Notes: a model not told the origin generated them from the sequence alone. Numbered from the stretch's first letter, positions 22,136-32,450 are shown. The stretch is 64,000 nucleotides of DNA from JACCTU01 sp963788055 (GCA_963788055.1 CAWBFA010000005.1:620001-684000); one strand, 5' to 3'. Made by a program: numbers and translations.

Positions 22136-24099
22136 CTACGGCTTGACGACGTAGGTCGGTCTGGCCGCGACGATTCGGGTCGGATCCGACCACGACATGT
22201 ACTGCGCGTTCTGCGGGAGCCGCCAGCTGATTCCTCGCACGCGATACCACCACGTGCCGGGTTTCAGCGGGAGCACCGCGGAGGTCGCAAGCGTGAGGAA
22301 GCCCGCGGTCGAGCCCGAGAGCTCCGCGGTGAAGGGGTAGCGCTTCTTGCTCCACTGCACGTGGTACGCGTCCGCGCCGAGCGCGGGAGTCCACGCGACG
22401 AGCGGCGTGCCGTAGAAGCTCGCCCCGACCCCGGCGGCCGAGACGAGGCGGCCCTTCGGGGAGAGGCCTGACGCGAACGGTGCGCCGCCGGTGACGAGCG
22501 TCGGCTCGCTGCTCTTGCCGAAGCGCAGCACGCGGCCCGATGCGCAGACCTCCTGCGGGAGCTCGAGGTCGCGGTAGATCAGGTTGCCGGTCGTGCGAAG
22601 GACGGGCTCGCCCGCGCCGTGCGCCTGCTTGAGCGCCGTCGCGAGGCTGATCGTGTTGCCGGTGACGCCCGTGACCGTGACCGTCTCCTTGTTCGACGGA
22701 TTGCCGATCTCGATGACGTCGCCGGTCGCGAAGCCGTCCGGGTCGGCGACGGCGACCTGCAGTGCCCCGATGGCGGCGGCATCGAAGGCCGTCGTCGAGA
22801 GCGGCGACGGGTTGACCGCCTCGACGGGGACGACCGTCCAGTAGTAACCGCCCTCCGGCCAGTTCGTGTCCCAAAGGTCGACGGGCGCTCCGCGGGCGCC
22901 GGTGACCGAGATCGCGCCGGTTCCGGGATCGGTCGTGGGAGTCGTGGGAGTCGTCGGCGTGGTCGGCGTCGTCGGCGTCGTTGGGGTAGTGGGCGTGGCG
23001 GCCGGCAGCGTCGTCGTCAGGGTCGGCTGCGGCAGCGATTCGTTCGGCGTGACCGACTCGAAGTCGGTCATGTAGGTCGAGCCCTGGTCGCCGTCGGAGA
23101 GGTAGGCCGAGCGCGCGGCTGCGAGCGCCGCCGTGCTCTTCGGCAGCGTCAGCGGGCCGAACGAGCGCGGCGCATACGCGGGACCACCGGTGATGGCCCC
23201 GGTGAACACACGGTTCAGGCAGTCTCGGTCGGTGAAGACGTAGATCCGGTACAGCTCGGCGTCCAACGCCGCGAGTCCTTGGTTACCGCCGTAGACGAAG
23301 GCCGGCATCAGCCGATGTGCGCGGTCCGACGACAGGCCCCTGGAGACGACGTCGGAGACCGTCGCAAGACCCTTCAAGCGCACCGATGCCGAACGGCGGG
23401 TTGACCGACTCGTAGACGGGGCTCCAGGCGCCGAACGAGGTTGCGGGGAGCGCATTGGCGCGCACCTTTCCGCCCTGGGACTGGTCGGAGCGGATCGTGC
23501 GGATGCGCCAGCGCACCTTCGAGATCCACGGGTTCGCCTGGTGGAACGTGTAGAACTCGCGCTCGTCCATGACGTTCCCGAAGATCCGAACCATCTTCGG
23601 TATGTCGATCAGCCAGATGTCGTACGCGGTCGCGCCTTCGATCGGCGTCCAGCGCAGCAGGCCGGGATAGCTCGTGAGCGGCCGCGGCACCTCCGTCTGG
23701 CGCATGTTGAAGCCGAACGGCGCGCTCCAGGACGTGGTGCGGTTCTTCAGCACCGCGCGTACGCGTGCGTAGAGCGAGTAGGGCGAGCCGGTGATCCAGG
23801 GCAGGGTGAGCGTGACCGACGCAACCGGGCTCTTCAGCTCACGGTCGGCGTAGAGCAGTCCGTTCTCGCGGAAGGTGCTGCTCGTCGACGAGCTCGAGCT
23901 GGTAGGTGACCGCGCCGGGCACCGGGGCCCACGCAAAAGAGGGTGTGCGCGCGAACTCGTGCCGGACCGGCTCGTCGGCCCTGAAGAGGAAGCCGTGGAG
24001 GCTTCTCGGCGCAGCCGCGGAGGCGCTCGGGGCGGCGTTGGCGGACGTGGCCAGGACCAGCGTCGCGAGCAGAGCCAGCAGGAGGCGGGCGCAGACCAT
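22136..24099 (-). CDS. Secreted fibronectin/Ig-type repeat protein (two apparent frameshifts)
   Basis: Three reading frames join into one protein of about 653 residues if one base is removed near 23882 (after GACGAG) and one near 23392 (after CCGTTC). It begins with a signal peptide (MVCARLLLALLATLVLATSANA). Several beta-sandwich-like segments follow with the pattern TYQLELVD, TAYDIWLID, DAYHVQWSK and WYRVRGISW, typical of fibronectin-III-like surface modules. A linker of seven TPT/TTP triplets lies near the middle (about 22920-23000). Probably an extracellular or cell-surface protein; no enzymatic motif is seen. The shifts fall in a stretch of the window full of similar ones, so consensus error is more likely than decay. 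Start from ATG 24099 after GGGGGATGG-like purines. Confidence 0.6.
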
Positions 24100-24120
24100 C
24101 CCCCTTGTCTTCGGCAGTCT

Positions 24121-25113
24121 CTAAGTCAGAGCCGTCCCTCGAACGAGGGATGCCCCGGCCGCCAGGACGAGCGCGTCCTCGCCCGGCTTTGCGACGAGCT
24201 GAACCGAGGCCGCGAGGCCCTCCTCAGCCGCTCCACACGGCAGCGCGAGGGCGGGCCAGCCCACGCAGTCGAAGGGGTACGTGAGGCTGATCCCTCGCGA
24301 CCGGAAGGCGGCCTCGTCGGCGTCGTCGCGTGGCGCGACGAACGGGACGGTGGGGGTGAGCAGCAGGTCGACCTCTTGCGTGGCCTCGAGGTAGCGCTCG
24401 CGCACCTCCGCCCGGACCTGCCGTGCGGCGTCGGCCTCGGCGTCTGTGACGGCGAGGCAGCGCTCGATCTTCGGCCGGACGTTCTCGCCGTAGGCGTCCG
24501 CGTGCTCGGCGAAGAGCTCGCGGTGGACGTCGGCGACCTCGTGCATGAATTCGGGGTAGGTGCCCTCGGTCGAGGGCAGCTCGATCCTCGTGCGTCTCGG
24601 GAAGCGCTTCGCGGCCTCCTCGACCCGTGCTCGGACGAGCGGGTCCGCCTCCTCCGTCCACGCGATCCCGACGCGCACCTCCTCGAGCGACTCGAGCCTC
24701 GACGGCTCGAAGCCGGGAACGAGGACGGTCATCGCCGCCTCGCAGTCCTCGACCGTGCGCGCCATCGGGCCTGCATGGTCGAAGCTCGGCGCGAGGGGGA
24801 AGCAGCCGTCGAGCGGCACGAGCCCCCACGTCGGTTTGAAGCCGACGATCCCGCACCAGGCCGCGGGAATGCGGATCGACCCGCCCGAGTCGGTGCCGAG
24901 CGCGACCTCGGCGAGCCCGGCGGCGAGCGCCGCCCCGTTCCCTCCGCTCGAGCCGCCCGCGAGCCGGCCCGGCGCGATCGGGTTGGGAACGGTGCCGAAG
25001 TGCGGGTTCTGCGACGAGATCCCGTACGCGAATTCGTGCAGGTTCGTCTTGCCGACGTTCGCGTAGCCCGCCCGCTCGAGCCGGGCAACCGCCTCGGCCG
25101 TGGCTTCCGGCAC
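24121..25113 (-). CDS. Amidase signature family protein (true start upstream, unresolved)
   Basis: Amidohydrolase with the Ser-cisSer-Lys catalytic apparatus: GGSSGGNGAALAAG and GTDSGGSIRIPA (about residues 53-82 of the open frame). The catalytic lysine block (GIRLAVKDLFDTAGL) lies upstream of the first GTG, in the same frame and reading back to about 25254, so the real gene is about 40 codons longer. No ATG, GTG or TTG is available there, which suggests a base error near the start in this error-rich stretch. Members hydrolyse amides such as Glu-tRNA(Gln)-bound amides, nicotinamide or indoleacetamide; this one is an isolated short form (about 375 residues) with no GatB or GatC near. It lies 3' of, and may overlap, the metalloprotease-like gene. 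Confidence 0.78.
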   Translation of the reverse strand: MPEATAEAVARLERAGYANVGKTNLHEFAYGISSQNPHFGTVPNPIAPGRLAGGSSGGNGAALAAGLAEVALGTDSGGSIRIPAAWCGIVGFKPTWGLVPLDGCFPLAPSFDHAGPMARTVEDCEAAMTVLVPGFEPSRLESLEEVRVGIAWTEEADPLVRARVEEAAKRFPRRTRIELPSTEGTYPEFMHEVADVHRELFAEHADAYGENVRPKIERCLAVTDAEADAARQVRAEVRERYLEATQEVDLLLTPTVPFVAPRDDADEAAFRSRGISLTYPFDCVGWPALALPCGAAEEGLAASVQLVAKPGEDALVLAAGASLVRGTALT

Positions 25114-25255
25114 GTGATCGGCGAAGAGGATCGACCCGTACGTCGTCGTCAGCCCGGCCGTGTCGAAGAGGTCCTTGACGGCCAGCCGGATGCCCGGCTG
25201 CGGCGGGTCGGGAGTTGCGAGGAAGATGCCGTCGTACGCGCTCGTGCGCGCGACG

Positions 25256-26845
25256 TTACTTCGTCAGGACGAGCTTGCGCGTGACCGTCGCGCCACGCGC
25301 GCCGGTCGTCGAGACGCTCGTGAACGTCAGCCGGCTCGTTGCCGCCAGCGAACGCGTGACGGACCGGGGAAGCGTGAAACGAAGGTCGTTGTTGCCCGTC
25401 CGCAAGGCGCGTGTGCCGAGCGAGAGGCTGCCGAGCTGCGCGTTGAGCTTCCCGCTGCCGCTCGAGAAGACGACGAGCCGCACCACGCGCTTCTTCTTCG
25501 ACACGCGGAGCGTCTCCGGGCCGTAGACGGCGATCGAGGGGGGCTCCTCCCCATCCGGCGACGGAACGGTCGGGCCTGTGTAGGTGCCGGCGGGCGGGGG
25601 CGTCGAGGTCGCCAGGGTCTTCTTGTCGACCGTGATCGAGCCGCTCACGGTGAAGAGCGCGGCGTCGACGGCCACGGACGGGTTCGGAAGCGAGACGAGG
25701 CCGACGTCGGTCCATGAGCAGGTGTCCCACGGGACGCTCAGGCTCGCGGTCGTGCCGCTCAGCGCGAGCGGGATCGCCGGGCTGCCGGCGGCCGTCCAGT
25801 TGAAGACCGGGCGCGCTCCGAGACCCGACGGCACCGTGACGCTGAGGTTCAAGGTCGCTGCGTAGCACGCGCCGGTGGTCGTGCCGGTACCCCGACGGAA
25901 CGCGACGTAGCGCGCGGCCAGGTGGTTGACCGGGATCTGCTGGGTTGCGAGCGTCCCCGACGCGTTCCCGGTCAGCGTCGTCGAGAAGGCGGGCGGCTTG
26001 ATGCCCTTCAGCCCGGTTGCGGTGTAGTCGCCCGTCATGTTCGCGACCGTCCAGTCGTGGAAGACGTCGGCGAGTGACACGCCCTTCGCGGAGAGCGTTT
26101 GCGCGAGCAGGTCGCCGCCGAGGACAGCCGGGTCGTTGACCGTCTTGCCCTGCTGGAAGAGGTCGTTGACGATCGACCCTCCGAGCCGCTCGGTCAGGTA
26201 CTCGAAGAAGTGCCAGCGGGAGTAGCCCGTCCGCTCGTAGTCGGTCGTGCCGCAGGCGTCGCCGTTGCAGGTGAGCGACATGTCGGGCAGACCCACCGTG
26301 TCCAGGAGCGGCAACGGGCTCGATCCGCCGAAGTCGACCGCGAGCGGGAAGCCGATGAACCGAAAGCCGGCCCACTCCGCGCTCGCCTCGAGCAGGTTCG
26401 GGTCCATAGGCGCCCAGATCCCGAACTGCACGAGATGGAAGAACTCGTGCATCGCGACCGACGGCCAGTTGGTGGCGCCGTCGTCCAGGTGGATGTAGCC
26501 CCACGTCTGCGCGGCCGCGGTCTCGCGGAAGGCGAGGCCCGAAACCTCCAGGGCCGAGAGGTCGGCGACGTAGACGTCGATCAGCCCGTCGCCGTCGTCC
26601 AGCGGCGCCGGATAGCCCCACTCGCTGACGACGGTGCTGTACGCGCGCTCGAAGTTGCCCGCGAGGTTTCCCGCCTGCTGGTGCGTGATCGGGGCGGCGC
26701 TGAGCGGGTCGCCGGTGTAGTGGATCTGGAAGTGCGGCGTCGTCATCGTCTCGGGCAGCCCGAGCATCCGTGCAGCCGAGGCAGGCTGCGCCCAGAAGGC
26801 GCCGAGCAGGGATGCGAGCACGCAGAATCGGACCAGCCGAAGCAT
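25256..26845 (-). CDS. Secreted metallopeptidase-like protein (HExxH)
   Basis: A 529-residue exported protein with a signal peptide (residues 1-24, ending QPASA). After HFQIHYTG the zinc-binding motif HEFFH appears near residue 132, followed by ASAEW about 22 residues later, a plausible third ligand of a gluzincin-like site. The C-terminal third is Ser/Thr-rich and ends in a predicted beta-sandwich (LRVSKKKRVVRLVVFSSGSGKLNAQL). The layout matches secreted MXAN_6640-type putative metallopeptidases. Substrates would be extracellular protein; activity is inferred from the motif only. The gene is free of frameshifts although it lies in the error-rich stretch. Confidence 0.7.
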   Translation of the reverse strand: MLRLVRFCVLASLLGAFWAQPASAARMLGLPETMTTPHFQIHYTGDPLSAAPITHQQAGNLAGNFERAYSTVVSEWGYPAPLDDGDGLIDVYVADLSALEVSGLAFRETAAAQTWGYIHLDDGATNWPSVAMHEFFHLVQFGIWAPMDPNLLEASAEWAGFRFIGFPLAVDFGGSSPLPLLDTVGLPDMSLTCNGDACGTTDYERTGYSRWHFFEYLTERLGGSIVNDLFQQGKTVNDPAVLGGDLLAQTLSAKGVSLADVFHDWTVANMTGDYTATGLKGIKPPAFSTTLTGNASGTLATQQIPVNHLAARYVAFRRGTGTTTGACYAATLNLSVTVPSGLGARPVFNWTAAGSPAIPLALSGTTASLSVPWDTCSWTDVGLVSLPNPSVAVDAALFTVSGSITVDKKTLATSTPPPAGTYTGPTVPSPDGEEPPSIAVYGPETLRVSKKKRVVRLVVFSSGSGKLNAQLGSLSLGTRALRTGNNDLRFTLPRSVTRSLAATSRLTFTSVSTTGARGATVTRKLVLTK

Positions 26846-26891
26846 CCTCAGCGGAATCGGCGCGAAATGCGGTGCGGAGAACCTTGAGCGC

Positions 26892-27014
26892 TTAGTCGCA
26901 GCGCCAGGTAGAGCAGCGCGAACCCGCGAACGAGCCCCCGAACAGCAGGAGGAAGAAGGCGAACAGGCCCCAGCCGATGGCGAGGCTCTGTCGGGCGGTC
27001 TCGGGGTCGCTCAC
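26892..27014 (-). CDS. Small membrane protein of the cytochrome oxidase cluster
   Basis: A GTG start at 27014 overlaps the stop of the heme O synthase gene as GTGA, and the frame reads 40 residues: a polar N-terminus (MSDPETARQS) then a single hydrophobic helix (LAIGWGLFAFFLLLFGG). If one base is missing near 26923, the helix continues as FAGFALLYLALRL and the protein ends at 26848 after about 55 residues. The latter looks more natural. Position suggests a small oxidase subunit or assembly peptide; this is inference from context. Confidence 0.5.
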   Translation of the reverse strand: MSDPETARQSLAIGWGLFAFFLLLFGGSFAGSRCSTWRCD

Positions 27015-28190
27015 GCGATCAGGGGGTCGACTGCCATCGCGACGAACAGGAGCGCGAGATAGGCCAGGGAGTAGTGGAACAACACGGCCGCGCGTGCCGG
27101 GACGAGCTCGCGCCGGAGCCGCCAGGCGAGCCAGAGGAACGCGGCGCCCAGCACGACCGCTGCAGCGAGGTACACCGCGCCGAACATCCCGAACGCCACC
27201 GGGACGAGCGTGACGGCGATCAGCACGAGCGTGTACGCCAGGATCTGCCGGACGGTCTCTTGGTCGCCACGCACGACGGGAAGCATCGGGATCCCGGCCG
27301 CCTGGTAGTCCCGTTTGATCAGCAGGGCGAGCGCCCAGAAGTGCGGCGGCGTCCAGAAGAAGACGATCGCGAAGAGCGCGAGCGCCGGGAGCGTGAGGCT
27401 GCCCGTTGCCGCGGCCCAGCCGACGAGCGGTGGAACCGCGCCCGCCGCGCCGCCGATCACGATGTTCTGCGGCGTCGAGCGCTTGAGCCAGCGGGTGTAG
27501 ACGAGGACGTAGAAGAGGTTGCCGACGAGCGCGAGCACGGCGGTGAGCACGTTGGCGAGGCTCGCGAGCAGCACGAACGAGAGTGCGGAGAGCGCGAGTC
27601 CGAACTCGAGCGCGCGCTCGGGGGCGATGCGCCCCGTTGCGACAGGCCGTGAGCGCGTTCGCTTGCCCATCAGCTTGTCGATGTCCGCGTCGAGGACGTG
27701 GTTGAGCGCGCTTGCACCGCCGCACGCCAGCGCGAGGCCCACGAGGAGGACGGTCAGGTCCCCGAGCGGGGGCACTCCCCCGGCGCCGACGAACATCCCG
27801 CACGCCCCGGTCAGCAAGAGGAGCGACATGATGCGCGGCTTCGTCAGCGTCAGGTAGTCGCGCCAGGAACCCGCGGGAACCGGCTCGCCCCGGAAGAGCT
27901 GCGCTGTCGTCACCGCGATCACGGCGAGCGCGACGCGCTGCGGCCGCAACGTGCAACGCGCCGGCCCACCAGGTCCCGATCGCGACGAGGAACGAAGCGA
28001 GGGACGCGAGGGTCCAGGGCAGCAGTCGCCGATGCACGCGCCAGGCCGCGACGACGAGTGCGACCAGGGGCGGGAGCGCGATCGCGGCGAGGGCACGGTG
28101 CGGAATCCCGAGCGATCCGCTCGCGACCGTGGCAGCCGCCGCTGCGGTGGCACCCAATCCGCACAGGCGGAGCCAGGGACCCGGCGTCAC
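27011..28190 (-). CDS. ctaB: Protoheme IX farnesyltransferase (heme O synthase) with N-terminal membrane extension (one frameshift)
   Basis: Adds the farnesyl chain to protoheme for heme-copper oxidases. After correcting one extra base near 27936 the protein has about 392 residues. The UbiA domain has DYLTLTKPRIMSLLLLTG, the prenyl-diphosphate motif NHVLDADIDKLMGKRTRSRP, and the second motif RDYQAAGIPMLP, with about eight helices. An extra 85-residue N-terminus with two or three helices (WLRLCGLGATAAAAATVASGSL and following) precedes it, reminiscent of part of a CtaA/Cox15-type protein; no separate ctaA is in the window. The GTG start overlaps the coxA stop, and the gene is coupled to the small downstream reading frame. 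Confidence 0.87.
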
Positions 28191-29816
28191 CTGATCTCCT
28201 CCTGGAGCCGGCGGCGCAGGTCGCGCAGAGGGCGTGGGCTCGAGATGTACGGCACCTTCTCGAAGTTGTGCTCGGGCGGCGGTGAGGTCGTATACCACTC
28301 CAGCGTATCGCCCAGCCACGGGTCGTTCCCGACCCGCCGCGCCTTCCGCGAGCGCCAGACGTTGACGAGGAAAACGAGCGTGCCGAGTGCGAGCGTGAAC
28401 GAGCCGATGGTCGAGACGACGTTCCACGTCTCCCACCAGGGCGCGTCGCGGTAGCCGGCCACGCGCCGCGGCATCCCGAGCAGCCCGAGGAAGTGCTGCG
28501 GCCCGAACGTCAGGTTGATCCCGACGAAGTAGAGCCAGAAGTTCAGCTGGCCGAGCCCCTCTCCGAGCATGCGTCCGAACATCTTCGGCCACCAGTAGTA
28601 GAGCCCCGCGAAGATCCCGAAGATCGACCCGCCGAACAGCACGTAGTGCAGGTGTGCGACGACGAAGTACGTGTCGTGCACCTGCCAGTCGAACGGGAAC
28701 GCGGCGACCATGATGCCGGTCAGCCCGCCGATCGTGAAGACGGAGATGAGGCCGAGCGCGAAGAGCATCGGCGTTGCGAAGGTGACGTTCCCGCGCCAGA
28801 GCGTCGCGAGCCAGTTGATGATCTTGATCCCGGTCGGCACGCCGACGAGCACCGAGGCGATCATGAAGAACCCGTTCAGGACGTTCGGCAGTCCGACGGC
28901 GAACATGTGGTGCGCCCAGACGAGCATCGACACGAACGCGATCCCGATCGTCGAGAAGGCGATCGCCGCGTAGCCGAAGATCGGCTTGCGCGAGAACACG
29001 GGGATCACCTCGGAGACGATCCCGAACGCGGGCAGAACCATGATGTAGACCTCGGGATGGCCGAAGAACCAGAACATGTGCTGGTAGAGCACGGCGTTGC
29101 CGCCCTCGTCGGGTAGGAAGAAGTGCGTGCCCGCAGTCCGGTCGAGCAGGAGCATCGTCAGCGCCGCTGCGACTGCGGGCAGCGCGAGGATCAGCAGCCA
29201 CGCATACGTGTAGATCGTCCAGACGAACAGCGGGATGCGCATCCACGACATCCCCGCGGTGCGCATCGTGTGGACGGTCGCGACGAAGTTGATCGCGCCG
29301 GCGAGCGACGAGACGGCGAGCAGATGGAGCGCGAGGATGGTCAGGTCGACCGACGTGCCGGTCAGCGTCGCGTAGGGCGGGTAGAGGTACCAGCCGGTGT
29401 CGGCCGCGCCGCCGGCCGAGAACCACGAGCTGTACAGCACGATCCCGCCGAGCAGGAACGCCCAGTACGAGAAGGCGTTCAGTCGGGGGAACGCCATGTC
29501 CCTGGCGCCGATCATCAGCGGCACGAGGAAGTTGCCGAACCCGGCGAGGATCGGGACGATGACGAGGAACACCATCGTCAGGCCGTGCATCGTGAAGAGC
29601 TGGTTGAACGTCTGCCGGCTCACGAAGTCCGCGGTCTCCGGCGTCAGGAGCTCGGTCCGGATCAGCAGCGCCATCACTCCGCCGAGCAGGAAGAACACGA
29701 AGGCTCGTCCAGATGTAGAGCAGCCCGATCCGCTTGTGGTCGGTCGTGACGAGCCAGCTCGCGAAGCGGCCGCGATACCACGGGACCGGATAGATCGGCT
29801 CGGCCCGAACGGTCAC
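28187..29816 (-). CDS. coxA: Cytochrome c oxidase subunit I (one frameshift)
   Basis: Catalytic subunit of the aa3-type oxidase, twelve helices, binding heme a, heme a3 and CuB. Reading is continuous if one base is removed near 29703 (TGGACGAGC then TTCGTG), giving 542 residues that begin TVRAEPIYPVPWYRG and include LVTTDHKRIGLLYIW. Visible ligands are His in TMHGLTMVF, the CuB-Tyr element FFGHPEVYIMVLPAFG, and the paired heme histidines in VVAHLHYVLFGGS. The GTG start shares one base with the coxB stop. A frameshift in so conserved a gene, beside intact coxB, supports a sequence error. Confidence 0.92.
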
Positions 29817-30790
29817 TACTGCCCGCCTCCCACACTGCGTGTGTACTCGAAGAGGGTGTCGAGCTGCGCGCCGGTCCACCCGCGACCGACCGCCGGCATC
29901 TCGCCTCGGCCTTCGCGCAGGAGGGTCGCGAGCGCCACGCGGTCCGCGAGCGTCGGGTTGCCTCCGAGCGTCGGGCCGACGAGCTGCGGCCCGCTCAGGT
30001 TGTGGCACTTCGCGCAGGTCGCCTCGAACTGCGCCCGTCCGCTGCCGGCGAGTCGCGCAAGCTCCGCTTCGTACCCGTCCGCGTCGACCGCGCGCACGGA
30101 CATGGTCATCGCCGTGTGCTGCAGCCCGCAGAACTCGGCACAGTTGCCCTCGTACTCGCCGCTCGCCTCGGCACGGAACCAGGTGTGGTTCAACTTCCCT
30201 GGGATCGCGTCGATCTTCCCGCCGAGCGCGGGGATCCACCACGAGTGGATCACGTCGAAGTCGGGTGCGGTCACGTGCAGCTCGACGGTCCGCTCGACGG
30301 GGACGACCATCGTGTCGTAGGTGATTCGCCCGTCGGGGTAGTGGAACGCCCAATAGAAGCGTCGCCCCTCGACATCGATCACGAGGTTCGGCTCGTTGGC
30401 CGGCTCGTTCGCGGCTCTCGTGACGTCGGTCACCGCGGGCAGCTTGTAGAAGACGAAGCCGACGACGATCGCGACGAGCACGACCGGGACGACCGTCCAC
30501 ATCACCTCGAGCTGCGTGTTTCCGTGGATCTGCGGGCCCTCCGCGTCGAACGGCCGGTTGCGGCGTCGGTACTTGAGAAGGAAGACGACGAGCGCGATCT
30601 CGACCGCGAAGAAGACGACGCCCGTCACGACGAGCAGGAGGTAGTACGTGTCGCTGATCGCCTCGGCATTCGGCGACTTCGGGTCGACCGGCGTCAGTCC
30701 CGCGTTGTCGGCCAGCACCGGCGCCGCGAACGCGAGCGCAACGAGGACGACAGCGGCGATCGAGGCGAGGCGGCGCACAGCCGGTGGCAT
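29816..30790 (-). CDS. coxB: Cytochrome c oxidase subunit II with fused C-terminal cytochrome c domain
   Basis: A 324-residue subunit: signal sequence (ending VLADN), two membrane helices (about residues 48-72 and 96-118), the periplasmic-type cupredoxin domain with the CuA site CAEFCGLQHTAM, and a C-terminal mono-heme cytochrome c domain with CAKCHNL and a distal methionine in GEMPAVG. Such caa3-type fusions deliver electrons directly from quinol-cytochrome c complexes. It starts the cox operon (coxB, coxA, ctaB); no coxC follows, so subunit III lies elsewhere. Only ten bases separate its ATG from the divergent gene at 30801. Confidence 0.93.
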   Translation of the reverse strand: MPPAVRRLASIAAVVLVALAFAAPVLADNAGLTPVDPKSPNAEAISDTYYLLLVVTGVVFFAVEIALVVFLLKYRRRNRPFDAEGPQIHGNTQLEVMWTVVPVVLVAIVVGFVFYKLPAVTDVTRAANEPANEPNLVIDVEGRRFYWAFHYPDGRITYDTMVVPVERTVELHVTAPDFDVIHSWWIPALGGKIDAIPGKLNHTWFRAEASGEYEGNCAEFCGLQHTAMTMSVRAVDADGYEAELARLAGSGRAQFEATCAKCHNLSGPQLVGPTLGGNPTLADRVALATLLREGRGEMPAVGRGWTGAQLDTLFEYTRSVGGGQ

Positions 30791-30800
30791 TCTACGAGGG

Positions 30801-31088
30801 GTGAGCGCGAAGACGAGGGTCGACCTGCCGCCGGACGTCGCGGGCGAGATCGAGGTCTATGTGAACGGCGTCCGGCAGTTCGAGGGTCGCGACTACGGAC
30901 GTCGTGACGATTCGCTCGTGTTCGAACGCCGCCTCGCGCGCGAGGGGCGCCTCGGGTTCTGGCGCTGGCTGAGCATCATCCTCGGGATCGCCGGGACCTA
31001 CCGGCAGAACGACAGCGTGGACATCGTCTACGAGCGCGGAGGGCGCCGGGTGGTCGCGCCGGGACTCCCGCTTGTGAGCGACGAGTAG
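30801..31088 (+). CDS. Hypothetical 95-residue protein, divergent from the cox operon
   Basis: I do not recognise this protein. It has a charged N-terminal beta-rich part (RVDLPPDVAGEIEVYVNGVRQFEG), a short hydrophobic patch (FWRWLSIILGIAGTY, about residues 58-72) and a C-terminal strand pair (SVDIVYERGGRRVVAPGL). The GTG at 30801 was chosen because CATTCT lies seven bases upstream, matching the leaderless pattern of the window, and because anything longer would run into coxB. Its promoter must lie inside coxB coding sequence. Confidence 0.6.
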   Translation: MSAKTRVDLPPDVAGEIEVYVNGVRQFEGRDYGRRDDSLVFERRLAREGRLGFWRWLSIILGIAGTYRQNDSVDIVYERGGRRVVAPGLPLVSDE

Positions 31089-31117
31089 ATTCTGGGCGCG
31101 TGGTCATACTTGGCGCT

Positions 31118-32228
31118 ATGACCGACGCCGAGTGGCCTGCGCCCGAGCCCGCGACGCCGCGCGAACCCGAGCGCACGACCTGCGCCGCTGCCGCGGGTCG
31201 AGGACCTGCCGATCGCCGAGCAGGGATACGACCGCGAGAAGGTGCGGGAGGCCTTCGACGCCTTCTATCGGCACGCCGCCCAGCTCGACGCGACGTTGGG
31301 CACGCTCGAGGCTGTCGAGGTCTTTCAGCGCACGTCGGCGGAGCTCCGCGCCGAGTTGCGGAACATCCGCGGCTCGGGCTGGACGGTGCAGTCCTGGCAA
31401 GGGGGGACGGGCTATGCGGGAGGCGGCACGCGAGGACGTTTGAGCGAGTGGACGCTGCCGCCCTCCTTTCCGCGGCTCGCCGGCGAGTTCGTCTTCCTGA
31501 TCCTGATCGGCGTCATCGTCGGTGTCGTCGGGTGGCCCCCGCTGACGATCGTCCTCGTGATGGGGCTCGCGCTCGGGGTCGTCCTGCTGCTCGAGTGGGT
31601 CGCCGCGCGCGAGCGCGCGATTCCGCGGGCCGCGGCGCCTGCCGCCGCACCCGATCTCGACCGCGAGGAGCCGGACGAGCTTCCGACCGGCAAGGGCTGG
31701 GTGCCTCCGGAGGAAGGTCCCGAGGCGTTGACGATGCTCGACGACGCTGCCGTCGAGGTTCCGGTCGCGGAGCCTGAGGTCACTGAGCCCGAGCCCGAGC
31801 CGGAAGCGGAAGAGCCGCAGATGCCGCGCGCCGCTGAGGCCGAGGCCGTCCAAACCGAGGAGCCCGAGGATTCCCCCGACACCGAGGAGCGACCGGTCGA
31901 GCCCGACGAGCGCCTCGATCCGTGGGAGCAGGAGGCCCAGCTTCCCGATCTCCCGGAGGAAGAGGAACAGATCGTCGAGCCGCCCCGGCAGAGCTGGTTC
32001 CGCAGCCGACCGCTCGAGAAGCCGCCCGAGCTCGACGGGCCGGAGCCGGTCGCCGAGCCTGAACCCGAGCCGGAACCGGAGCCGGTGGCGATGGTAGAGC
32101 CCGAGCCCGAGCCCGAGCCCGAAGAACAGGGCCCGCTCCCGGTCGACGTCCTCAACGAGCAGACCGCCGCCGCGCTCGAGCGCTCGCGCACGCGCCGGCG
32201 AACCCCCCGTCGCGCACGTCGGCGGTAA
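31118..32228 (+). CDS. Membrane-anchored protein with long acidic Pro-Glu tail (one frameshift)
   Basis: Removing one base near 31175 (in GAGCGCACGACC) joins MTDAEWPAPEPATPREPER to VEDLPIAEQGYDREKVREAFDAFYRHAAQLD and gives about 369 residues. A helical segment at about residues 45-85 follows the DivIVA/SepF-like 'YDREKVREAFDAFY' pattern, then two adjacent hydrophobic helices (about residues 124-160), and a tail of some 190 residues very rich in Glu and Pro (EPEPEPE runs) ending in a basic RTRRRTPRRARRR. Low complexity makes homology calls unsafe. Possibly a cell-envelope or division-associated scaffold; not assigned. ATG lies seven bases after CATACT, a leaderless arrangement. Confidence 0.55.
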
Positions 32229-32321
32229 GCGCGCGACGACGGCCTGTTAGCGCCGCCGGGGAAGAATCACGGGCTCTCCCACGTCAAGACTCGTACTGGA
32301 CTTTCGAGGGAGGCGGCAGAC

Positions 32322-32450
32322 GTGAAGAAGTGGCTCCATCTCACCATTCTGGCGGTTGTGCTGCTCACGCTGGCCGTGGGAGGCTGGGTCGTCAAGGGGA
32401 TCAAGTCGGCGATGCGGCCGGCGGGGCTCCTCTACCCACGGCCGGTCTAG
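32322..32450 (+). CDS. Small single-helix membrane protein (42 residues)
   Basis: GTG at 32322 lies seven bases after GAGGGAGG, a strong Shine-Dalgarno. The frame encodes a basic N-terminus (MKKWLH), one hydrophobic helix (LTILAVVLLTLAVGGWVV) and a short basic tail ending YPRPV. It is followed after 14 bases by the next gene, whose start also has a Shine-Dalgarno, so the two form an operon. Function unknown. Confidence 0.6.
   Translation: MKKWLHLTILAVVLLTLAVGGWVVKGIKSAMRPAGLLYPRPV

Noticed and set aside
22911..23000. Tandem GTCGTCGGCGT-like repeats considered as a CRISPR or satellite
   Set aside because: They encode the TPT linker of the secreted protein in frame. There are no spacers. No CRISPR array was found anywhere in the window.
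26892..30500. A 1202-codon minus-strand open frame over the cox cluster
   Set aside because: It is a GC-rich shadow that joins true segments of ctaB, coxA and a small gene only because of local frameshifts. The real genes are annotated separately.
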